NCBI GenBank assembly: GCA_030615145.1
Contig: JAUWZT010000092.1
Location: 1 to 12,472, forward strand
Direction: 5' to 3'
Source of the DNA: Promethearchaeota archaeon
GTDB taxonomy: Archaea; Asgardarchaeota; Lokiarchaeia; Sigyniarchaeales; SOKP01
Length of the DNA stretch: 12,472 nt
The notes beneath the pieces were generated by a model. It saw only the letters and a program-made list of their open reading frames with translations, was not told where the DNA came from and made no database searches. Within the stretch, counting starts at the first letter, position 1; each line of letters opens with the position of its first letter. The position numbers were made by a program, and so were the translations under genes. Below are positions 4,695 to 12,472 of this stretch, one piece after another.

Positions 4695-7600
4695 TCACTC
4701 AAAAACATACAATAGAACTACTATTAAAATTTCAATACCAAGTAAAATAAAGAAAAATATTAAGGTGTAAAATCTCCATTTTATTGAAACTCTCTCTCTT
4801 TCTTCTAAACGGTATATAAATAATAATAGAATAGCTCCAAGCCCTAAAATTGATAATATTACAAGGAAAAGTGTAAAAAGAGGTTCCATAAAAGGTATTA
4901 TAATAACCAAAATAAAAGCCGTTACGCTTATCCAAAGAATAATAAATTTCTTCATTTTCTCCCTAAAAATTTCGTCGAGGTCTTCAGATTTCTGACTGGG
5001 TATAATTCCATAAGATAAACCAAAAATTGCTAAAGCTAATAAAATTGAATGGAATGGGTTTAAACGCTGCCATACTAAATCTGAAAAAAGAATTCCCGTA
5101 AATATTCCTAATGATAAACATAAAATAATACGGATTACTTTAAAATTAACTTTCAAGAATTTAATTACTCCCTGAACTAAAGAATTAATTGCGTTCTTAA
5201 CAATTTGATATAAAGCGCTCAAATTATCAACTATTTTATCGAAGAATTCTTTTAACTCCTCTAACATGAAAATAAATGGGTATAATAAAATTCCTACAAT
5301 TAAAAACGACCAGCTCCAACCAGATAAATAAAAGGCGTAAAAAATGATACTTATTAATGTTGCCATTGACGCCCAATAAGCAAAAGAGAGGAGTTTCCGT
5401 TTTTTAAAGGGTTTGACTAAGAACCCTACAAATACCATAAAAATTAATAGGGAAGTTGAAATATTTAATAAAAGTTTTGTTGGATCCATTATAGCTAATG
5501 CAAAATACACATCAAATGAGGAGAATGCACCTAAACCAATCAGGCTGAAACGACTAACCTGTTTTCTAGTTTTTTGATTAATAGCATTTAAATTGTTATT
5601 ATTATCAAGTTGCATTAGAAATAGTAAAATTCCAAATACGATTAAAATCATCGTAGTAATATTTAATATATCTAATATATCTAATGTTAAATAGTACAGT
5701 GGCCAAGAGCAGAAATTGATATAGGAAACAATTATAAGAAAGTTTCGAAATTTTAATTTGTTTTCTTTAATGAAACCCCAAAAATCGAATAGGTTTAAAG
5801 CATAACCGTAAACTAACTCTAACAAAAGTATAATAATTATAATTGGAACGATAGTAATTGAGTATTGAGGAATCCAACCTAAAAAATAAATAATTGAAAA
5901 TCCAAAAATAAATGCCCATGAAACTGTCATTAAAAAGACTGAATGCTTACCAAGGAATTTAAGGATAAACCTATCGAAAATCATTAAAACGTGAATTAAT
6001 ATGCTTGATAAAAATAATATTAATTGAAGCTCAATGTTGGCTAAAATTAGAGTCTGAAAAATGTAAAATGATAATATTATATAAATTACCATTCCTATGA
6101 AATTTTTTCGATGTGTTTTCCACTTTATTAACGATTCTTCATTATCCAAGTTAAATTTACGCATAGTGTTGTAATAAGAATAGTTTGTATAGAATTGCAT
6201 TAAAGCAAAAATCAAGGTGGCAAGACTTTGTAAAGCCAAATTTGAGGGGGATAAAAAGAATATTAGCGAAAATACAGACCATGAAATGTTGAAATAGCTA
6301 ATTGTATGAACAATGGACATGTATTTACTTTTAATTCTTTTTACTATATTAATTTCTACTATGCTTATTAAAAATAGGACGATTTGTGATGCTAAGAAAC
6401 TTTCAATTACTCCAAACCAAAGATTAAACATTCCGTAAAATAAAATGGATGTTTCTAAATACGATAATACCATTAGAATAGAATAAGAATTCTGGATGGT
6501 TTGAGCATTCACTTTTTTTTTAAAAATTCTTTTAATGGAGAAAACAGAATAAAAAGCTAAGATCGTATTAATTAAAACTAAAAACATAGAATTAAATATA
6601 TTGAAATTCGTAAAAAGTAAAACTGATAAACTATAAAAAGCTGTAAAGCAAACTTGAAACGTTAAAATAAATCCCCATAAAATTAAATTTCTGAACTTAA
6701 ACTTTATCAAATGGTTTATTACAAACATAATGATGGAAAGAATCATTAAAAAGAAAAATAACGCCGGAAATCCTATAAAAATCTCATTTGAATTTATTAA
6801 TAAAGAAGTTATTAAGGAAGATGTGTAAAAGCCTATAGTAAATATAACTAAATTTATTAGGACATTTCTAATCTGAATCATGGATTCATTTAATTTACTT
6901 GCTTCATATCGACCTAATTGATTTAAATACGTAAAAATGGCGTATTCAGTATAGAATTGCATAATTAACAGAATTACAAGGTTCAAAAAGAGACTTTCTA
7001 AACCAACTGGTAAGAATTGATTTAATAGAATAAATGTAAAAATAGATATTAAAATATACGCAAAAATATGAATTGGATAGATTATCTTTTTACTAACGTT
7101 CTTTATAAAATAGAAATCGAAAAATGTCAGGATAAATAAACAGCTAAGTGATAATAAAACATTCTCAATCAACCCCAACTCTAAATAATCAAGAGCTATT
7201 CCAAATACAAAAAAAGAAATTTCAAGATATAATAGAAATGCTACTACTGAACTGAATTTCTTTAAATATGAGGTAAATTTTTCGATATCAATTTCTATTT
7301 TCGAAGATTCAGCGTATCGTACACTGAGTAATGTCAAAATAGACCATAATATCAAAAATTCGAGAATTTGGTAGAAGATGTTAAATGGGCTAATAAATGC
7401 AATAAAAACTGAAAAGTAAGTTGAATTTAATAAAAAGCATATTAAATTTAGAACTTTAATTTGATTTTTATCCTCAAAAAATTTCATAATATTATAGGAT
7501 TTTGAATCGATTGGAACTTCTTTTTCGCTATTGAAGAGATTTATAAAGATTTGGAAGATAAGAGTGTAAGATATTAATCCTGCTAAAGTAAACAGAAAAA

Positions 7601-10600
7601 GAGGTTGAAAAAGTTCAATATAAAATAAAAACTGTAATATAAAAAGTGTGAAGGGAATAGGGATTAAATACCACATTATAAATCGATAATTCCCTAATGA
7701 AAAATTAATTAAAAATAAATTTATAGTAATAAATACTGCGGCAACCATAAAAAGTGAATCGGGTAACAACAAAAATACAATTGAAGACACGGAAGATGAA
7801 ATTCCAAAAGAAAAAATACTTAAGGAAATAATTTTTTTCGTTGGAAAGAATAATTTATAGTAATTAAACACGAAGTACGACCCCCCGAAAACTGATATCG
7901 CTAAAAATAATGGAAATAATCCAAAATCTGGAATTAAGCTAAAAGTAAAGTATGTTAGCGAAGAGAAATTGACTATTAAAATAGTAGAAATTAAACGATT
8001 AAAGATTGCTCGTTTTAATTTTAGAAGTCTTGAAGAAAATAAGCTAAAGGACATAATAATTAACGCTATATTTGTAGAAATATATGGATGCAAGGTTACC
8101 AAAAACATAAGATGAAATATTAATAAGAAAATCCCCGCTAATGCAATGGAGTAGGCCAGTATTAATATAACATTCTTCTGAGCTTTTAAATTAGGGAAAA
8201 ACGAGAGTGTAATAAAAAGTAGTCCATATACTATTGTAATTATAGGGTAATTTATCTCAATTAGAAATCCTACCACTTCAAATAGAGAAAATAGAAATAT
8301 TAACAGGATTATTGAGAATATTATCCATAAGATAGATACAATATTCCACGATCTTAACCTTACTAGAATTGGCATAAGTATTATAACTGAGATTCCAATA
8401 AAAGATAAATAGCTCAAACCAGGGTTTCCGAAAAAGGCATTTTGGCTAAACCAATAGATTAAAAATAGACATAGGCCCCATGAAATAAATAAAACATTAG
8501 TGAAATGTTTCTTAATCCATGTATACCAGAAAGGTAAGGATAGAAGAACGCATAGAATAAAAGCCAAAAGATTTGAACCATATAAATTTACACCAAAGAA
8601 ATTTAAAGCGTTTGTGAATACATTAATACCTGTAAATGCTTCGCTTATCAATGCATAATTTACAATAGGAAAGATTATCCACGATCTATAACCAATTTTC
8701 CAAATAGCCCATGACAATTTCCACTGATAAATTGCTATTGAAAGATAAAAAAGAACAAGTCCTACATTAATACTTATAATTAATATAATTAGATCGAATA
8801 ACGGAAGTGAGTATACTGAAACCAGGAAGAAATATAGAAATACGGGAAAGGAAATTATATTTGAAGCTAAAACAATATAAAATGTTCTCTTTCGAAACAA
8901 TCTTGGCGAATCGTTGTAAAGAAATACAAACGCAAATCCAGACACGCTTAAAGTTAACGTAAAACTTAGAATCGGATTATAGGATGTAAATATATTAGCA
9001 TTAAAAAAGAATGAAAAAGATAGAAAACTAATAAGATCAAAAATCGCAAGAAGGACACAAGGTTTAATAAACCATTTATATCGCTTCTCCTCTTTCCGAT
9101 AATAGAAGATTCCCATTAAACACAATAAAATGAATAATGAGGTAGTCGTGTTATATATTAGATATATATAGGGTGATAACAAAATAAACGAAAGTAAAGA
9201 TATTAAACAATAAAGTATGAATTTTTCAATGTTATTTGTTCTTTTTAAATTAAAGATAATTGATGTAAAAAATACAGATATTAAAGATATTAAGTATATA
9301 GTAGACGACATACTAATCGATAATGTTTCAAGGGAGGGTAGAAGTCCATATAAGACTAAGAACCCTGTTGCTTCAATAAATGTTACAATACTTAGTATTA
9401 AATAGAAAAATAAGCGAAAATAGGAATTTCTGTTTCTGTGTAATAAAATTATCATAAAGGGTAAAAAGAAAATTATTGAGAGAGGGAATAAGTATGAAAT
9501 CAGTAAAACTAACGAAATTCCAAATAGTTTATAGATATGAAACCCAGATTCTCTTTCTGTAAAAGCATTAAATCGTAGAAGATAATAATTTGAAAAAAGA
9601 AATATTTTCCCTAAAACAAGAATTATGAGCATCTCTTGATTAAAATACGGGACTAACATTATTGAAGAGATGTTCCAAATAATTTCAATGGAAAGACAAA
9701 TAATAGATAAGAAAAACAGGCCCCCTATGCTTTTTCTTATTGCTAATTGAGTATTTTCTAAGAGTAAAAATTTTCTTTCTAAATAATAATGAGAAATGGG
9801 ACTTAAAACGGCGAAGACAAGAATTAATAGTACTATTTTATTGAAAAACGACAATTGAATAGGATACAAGGCTAAAGTAAATATTATAATAGATTTTAGA
9901 ATTATCCATATAATCAATTCAGAAGTAACTTTAACTCTTTCGAAGTCGATTTTTATCAGTTTATCACTTACATTAAGAGCGAGTAATAATATTAGTAAAA
10001 ATATGGCAATGTCGAGGAGGGTATAACCTAATAATTGAGGACCCATATCAATAAAAAATTGGTTATAATTAAACACTTGGACGATTGACATAAATAAAAG
10101 AGATAGTGAAATGTTTACGCCGAAAATTATAATATTTTTATTAAATTCATAAATTTTGTAAATCTTGTAATAATCAAATTTACTTGTTTCGTCTTCAAAA
10201 ACTGATTGCTTTAAATCTTCTAAAAGAACTAAATTGTAAGTGTTAAAAATAAAAAATAACAAAACCGCGCCAGCAAAAATAACATTTCTTAACCAAGTAA
10301 TTGTTATTATTAAATTTAGATTGAAAAAGATTAAAGAAATTAGAATACTGATGAATAACCAAGTAATTGGTTGAATTATTTTAATAACATTAATCATTCT
10401 TTCTTTCAATTTGATATAGGATGAAATTTGATCAAAAAATTTCAAAGAAATAAAAAACAGTATTACGGAAAATAAAGTAATTAAGATAGGATCAGCGGTC
10501 ATCCCTAATCTAACGATTTCTAACCCGATCATATAAGGTATAAAAAGAATTATGCTCCAAAATAGGATACTATTCAGAATTATTATCTTTTTAACTAATT

Positions 10601-12311
10601 TGGTATTAAAACACTCTTTTTTATATGAAAAGATAAGAGGAATAAATAAGAAACTTGAAGCAGAGAGCAATGGAAAAATTATTAAATAAGAAGTGTCTTT
10701 AAACAAGACATATGGATAGTAGAACATCGTGGTCCCTGTAACGATAAATCCAATGATAATCTGTAATTTAATTATTAGTTCTCTTCTTTTTTCTCCAATT
10801 TTGAGTTGTCTTGAAAAATTATGAATAAAAACTAAAATTCCATAAAAAATGTATAATGTAAAATTAACGACATTAAATGCATTGAAATCGTATCCTAACA
10901 ATACCAATTGCAAGCTAAATACCGTTGGAATAAGGAGAAATGACGCACATAATACAATGCTGTTTAACTTTATTAAGTTTTTTATCAAGTGCTGATGGGT
11001 TGTTTTGGTTAGTATATATTTAAAAGGTAAATAAAATGAAATGCTAAAGAATAAAAAAGGAAAAATAAGAATCCAAAAAGAACCGAGAAAATATAGAAAA
11101 GAGTAATAAAAAATTAAAACGGATGTAAATATTAAAGAAAGCTCGTTTATTACAACTCTGTTCGATTCTGAGATTAATTTTTTCTTTAAAATTATGTTAT
11201 TTAGAAAAGTTATTCCTATAAATGACGTGTATGCTGAAATAATAATGTCATCATTAAGTGTTAAATATGAAAACAAATCAAAAAATATAGAAAATAATAG
11301 GAAAAATAGCTCTATAAAAATAAAATAAGAATTAATACGAGTAAACTTAATTATTGAACTTTCGCTTATTTTTTCGATTTTCTGCCCAAATTTCAATAGA
11401 TAATATGAAGAGATTGAGAAAAATAATAAAATGGAAATTACAATTGTCAGATTACTTACAAAAATAAACATAATTGAAAGACCAATAGTCAGCATTAAAC
11501 CCCAACATGAGTAATAACTGTAAGAAAGAGTTGTTCTTGATGAAAAAACGCCAATCAAATAATTTGTGAAAGTAAATATCAAAAAAATACCTGGAAATAA
11601 GATTGTTGACAAAATCAAACCATTACTAAATAAAAGTAGGTCTAACGAGAAATAATTTCTAAGATTAATTACGGTGTATGATGTTAATTCTATTAATAAA
11701 ACTAATACCATCATGCATCTATTAAAATTATCCCATGGATGTTTTCGAAAGTGTCGCACATAGAGGTAATAAAAAGAGACTAAAGTTAGTGATAGAATCG
11801 TTAAAGTATGTAACAAAATTTCTGAAAAAATTATTAGAATAGGATCTGTTGTAAAATCAATGTAAATAAAAGAAAAGATATCGAAAAATGAGTAAATTAT
11901 CATGATAAAACTAGAAACAGCTAAAACATGTTGAGCAATCAAAACATTTTCTTTAACGAAATAACCTCTTGTCGCAAAAATTTCTAAGATTAAGTATAAT
12001 CCTATAATCAATATTATAAATTGAATATTTAATGGCAAAGGCACAAACCAAAAAACAATTGTCGCAAAAATCCCTGTAGAGTTAATTAAAAAAATGTATT
12101 TAACATATTTTTTTGGACAAAAGTTTGCTTTCTGCTCATAATACGAGATGATGATAAAAATTAGTAGCGAGAATAGGATAAGTATCGGAAAATTTACGAA
12201 ATACGAGAATAAAATAATAAATCCTAAAATTAAAATTGATAAAATTAGATTTAACTTCTGATATTTACCGAACTCTTCGGGCAAACTATCCTCAACTTTA
12301 TCAGAATTCAT
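4695..12311 (-). CDS. Giant polytopic membrane protein, about 80 helices in about 40 hairpin repeats
   Basis: One open frame of 2538 codons. Almost all of it is hydrophobic segments of about 20 residues, with no large soluble domain and no catalytic motif I can name. Short basic loops recur every 63 residues or so (for example near 187-200, 307-325, 432-449, 563-576, 1795-1815, 1926-1940 and 2049-2069). This implies about 40 two-helix hairpins with cytoplasmic turns between them. The first helix of many hairpins carries INS or LNS followed by aromatics (75, 326, 449, 579, 1627). The second often ends in a YY or FY pair before the basic loop. Residues 2351-2393 are the one long amphipathic helical stretch. 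The first 20 residues are polar and acidic; there is no cleavable signal. ATG 12311 is the only start after an in-frame stop at 12324-12326, and GAGGT lies nine bases before it. The gene overlaps the gene upstream by 11 bases. Function unknown: scaffold, channel, lipid or polymer transporter are all possible. Confidence 0.85.
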   Translation of the reverse strand: MNSDKVEDSLPEEFGKYQKLNLILSILILGFIILFSYFVNFPILILFSLLIFIIISYYEQKANFCPKKYVKYIFLINSTGIFATIVFWFVPLPLNIQFIILIIGLYLILEIFATRGYFVKENVLIAQHVLAVSSFIMIIYSFFDIFSFIYIDFTTDPILIIFSEILLHTLTILSLTLVSFYYLYVRHFRKHPWDNFNRCMMVLVLLIELTSYTVINLRNYFSLDLLLFSNGLILSTILFPGIFLIFTFTNYLIGVFSSRTTLSYSYYSCWGLMLTIGLSIMFIFVSNLTIVISILLFFSISSYYLLKFGQKIEKISESSIIKFTRINSYFIFIELFFLLFSIFFDLFSYLTLNDDIIISAYTSFIGITFLNNIILKKKLISESNRVVINELSLIFTSVLIFYYSFLYFLGSFWILIFPFLFFSISFYLPFKYILTKTTHQHLIKNLIKLNSIVLCASFLLIPTVFSLQLVLLGYDFNAFNVVNFTLYIFYGILVFIHNFSRQLKIGEKRRELIIKLQIIIGFIVTGTTMFYYPYVLFKDTSYLIIFPLLSASSFLFIPLIFSYKKECFNTKLVKKIIILNSILFWSIILFIPYMIGLEIVRLGMTADPILITLFSVILFFISLKFFDQISSYIKLKERMINVIKIIQPITWLFISILISLIFFNLNLIITITWLRNVIFAGAVLLFFIFNTYNLVLLEDLKQSVFEDETSKFDYYKIYKIYEFNKNIIIFGVNISLSLLFMSIVQVFNYNQFFIDMGPQLLGYTLLDIAIFLLILLLALNVSDKLIKIDFERVKVTSELIIWIILKSIIIFTLALYPIQLSFFNKIVLLILVFAVLSPISHYYLERKFLLLENTQLAIRKSIGGLFFLSIICLSIEIIWNISSIMLVPYFNQEMLIILVLGKIFLFSNYYLLRFNAFTERESGFHIYKLFGISLVLLISYLFPLSIIFFLPFMIILLHRNRNSYFRLFFYLILSIVTFIEATGFLVLYGLLPSLETLSISMSSTIYLISLISVFFTSIIFNLKRTNNIEKFILYCLISLLSFILLSPYIYLIYNTTTSLFILLCLMGIFYYRKEEKRYKWFIKPCVLLAIFDLISFLSFSFFFNANIFTSYNPILSFTLTLSVSGFAFVFLYNDSPRLFRKRTFYIVLASNIISFPVFLYFFLVSVYSLPLFDLIILIISINVGLVLFYLSIAIYQWKLSWAIWKIGYRSWIIFPIVNYALISEAFTGINVFTNALNFFGVNLYGSNLLAFILCVLLSLPFWYTWIKKHFTNVLFISWGLCLFLIYWFSQNAFFGNPGLSYLSFIGISVIILMPILVRLRSWNIVSILWIIFSIILLIFLFSLFEVVGFLIEINYPIITIVYGLLFITLSFFPNLKAQKNVILILAYSIALAGIFLLIFHLMFLVTLHPYISTNIALIIMSFSLFSSRLLKLKRAIFNRLISTILIVNFSSLTYFTFSLIPDFGLFPLFLAISVFGGSYFVFNYYKLFFPTKKIISLSIFSFGISSSVSSIVFLLLPDSLFMVAAVFITINLFLINFSLGNYRFIMWYLIPIPFTLFILQFLFYIELFQPLFLFTLAGLISYTLIFQIFINLFNSEKEVPIDSKSYNIMKFFEDKNQIKVLNLICFLLNSTYFSVFIAFISPFNIFYQILEFLILWSILTLLSVRYAESSKIEIDIEKFTSYLKKFSSVVAFLLYLEISFFVFGIALDYLELGLIENVLLSLSCLFILTFFDFYFIKNVSKKIIYPIHIFAYILISIFTFILLNQFLPVGLESLFLNLVILLIMQFYTEYAIFTYLNQLGRYEASKLNESMIQIRNVLINLVIFTIGFYTSSLITSLLINSNEIFIGFPALFFFLMILSIIMFVINHLIKFKFRNLILWGFILTFQVCFTAFYSLSVLLFTNFNIFNSMFLVLINTILAFYSVFSIKRIFKKKVNAQTIQNSYSILMVLSYLETSILFYGMFNLWFGVIESFLASQIVLFLISIVEINIVKRIKSKYMSIVHTISYFNISWSVFSLIFFLSPSNLALQSLATLIFALMQFYTNYSYYNTMRKFNLDNEESLIKWKTHRKNFIGMVIYIILSFYIFQTLILANIELQLILFLSSILIHVLMIFDRFILKFLGKHSVFLMTVSWAFIFGFSIIYFLGWIPQYSITIVPIIIIILLLELVYGYALNLFDFWGFIKENKLKFRNFLIIVSYINFCSWPLYYLTLDILDILNITTMILIVFGILLFLMQLDNNNNLNAINQKTRKQVSRFSLIGLGAFSSFDVYFALAIMDPTKLLLNISTSLLIFMVFVGFLVKPFKKRKLLSFAYWASMATLISIIFYAFYLSGWSWSFLIVGILLYPFIFMLEELKEFFDKIVDNLSALYQIVKNAINSLVQGVIKFLKVNFKVIRIILCLSLGIFTGILFSDLVWQRLNPFHSILLALAIFGLSYGIIPSQKSEDLDEIFREKMKKFIILWISVTAFILVIIIPFMEPLFTLFLVILSILGLGAILLLFIYRLEERERVSIKWRFYTLIFFFILLGIEILIVVLLYVFE
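5439..6962 (-). repeat. Internal duplication of about 254 residues within the giant membrane protein
   Basis: MQFYTEYAIFTYLNQL starts at residue 1784 and MQFYTNYSYYNTMRKF at residue 2038, exactly 254 residues apart. After each come a polar loop, a short basic stretch and a helix ending in FY. At the DNA level 14 bases around both ATG codons are identical (GTATAGAATTGCAT at 6949-6962 and 6187-6200 on the plus strand). A weaker copy, LAFYSVFSIKRIF, lies about half-way (near 1918). The spacing of four hairpins fits growth of the gene by duplication. Boundaries are approximate. Confidence 0.5.
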
Positions 12312-12472
12312 TCTTGGATAACCTCATAAGTAATTTTTTATAATAAAAAGCGAGATATACCCTAATTTTCAAATAAATTAGAAAGAACATCATGGATAAA
12401 AAGAAAGCATTTATTAATTCAAAAAGCGTGGGAGTTGGTCCAGATAAACTGTAAATTCCAATTATAACAAAA
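12301..12472 (-). CDS. C-terminal end of an upstream membrane protein gene (runs off right edge)
   Basis: A minus-strand frame is open from the right edge for 56 codons to a TGA at 12303-12301. The visible part reads VIIGIYSLSGPTPTLFELIN, then a hydrophobic helix (AFFLSMMFFLIYL) and a basic tail (YYKKLLMRLSKNEF). A terminal membrane helix with a positive tail is a natural protein end. In DNA this AT-rich a random frame of 56 codons without a stop is uncommon. The frame overlaps the giant gene start by 11 bases, a common operon arrangement, and the giant gene's ribosome site lies within it. The giant gene's main promoter is therefore probably outside the window, although a TATA-like GGTATATC occurs near 12354-12362. 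The protein family cannot be named from this piece. Confidence 0.55.
   Translation of the reverse strand, partial: FVIIGIYSLSGPTPTLFELINAFFLSMMFFLIYLKIRVYLAFYYKKLLMRLSKNEF
12321..12325 (-). promoter_or_regulatory. Shine-Dalgarno site of the giant membrane protein gene
   Basis: The minus strand reads GAGGT nine bases before the ATG at 12311. It lies inside the coding sequence of the preceding gene, whose stop is 11 bases into the giant gene, so translational coupling is likely. Confidence 0.6.

Noticed and set aside
4732..4935. Minus-strand open frame of 67 codons in another frame of the giant gene
   Set aside because: It is wholly inside the 3' end of the giant gene and has no independent support.
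9217..9405. Plus-strand open frame of 62 codons inside the giant gene
   Set aside because: Antisense shadow of an intact 7.6-kb gene with no ribosome site or promoter.
4695..12311. Homology of the giant protein to eukaryotic Piezo channels, suggested by similar length and repeated helix blocks
   Set aside because: Helix density is about twice that of Piezo, and there is no extracellular cap domain, beam or pore-like C-terminal region. Similar length alone is not evidence.
12391..12453. Plus-strand open frame of 20 codons starting ATGGATAAAAAG
   Set aside because: It is short, has no ribosome site and is antisense to the better-supported C-terminal end of the upstream membrane protein gene.

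Overview
The window is very AT-rich and looks archaeal. Several genes have TATA-like boxes at archaeal spacing, gene ends are followed by T-tracts rather than hairpins, some starts carry Shine-Dalgarno sites (GAGGTG, GAGGT), there is a two-HTH TrmB-type regulator, and one protein ends in an unmistakable TATA-binding-protein (TBP) repeat. The low GC, a possible longin-like domain and the giant membrane protein make an Asgard archaeon (Lokiarchaeia-like) my best guess, but this is an inference. I see no tRNA, rRNA, CRISPR array, transposase or other mobile-element gene.

Layout. 1-288 (-): N-terminal part of a small membrane protein running off the left edge. 355-1125 (-): a two-gene operon of a 43-residue four-cysteine protein followed by a GyrI-like (COG4832-type) protein. 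1126-1264: divergent control region with inverted TTGTGACA/TGTCACAA sites. 1265-2281 (+): TrmB-like regulator, the natural candidate to bind those sites. 2326-2871 (-): five-helix membrane protein. 3054-4016 (+): a 320-residue protein with a single TBP repeat at its C-terminus behind an unusual N-terminal part. 4149-4322 and 4488-4652 (+): two short tandem paralogous genes of 57 and 54 codons. 4695-12311 (-): one uninterrupted 2538-codon gene for a giant, almost wholly membrane-embedded protein of roughly 80 helices, built from about forty two-helix hairpins. 12301-12472 (-): the 3' end of an upstream membrane-protein gene overlapping the start of the giant gene.

How they may work together. 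The left part reads as a small ligand-responsive module: the TrmB-like regulator is divergent from the Cys-rich/GyrI-like operon. The right part is dominated by the giant membrane protein, probably co-transcribed with the gene upstream of it. The most unusual items are the half-TBP fusion, the giant hairpin-repeat protein and the pair of small paralogs; I recognise no described system that contains them.
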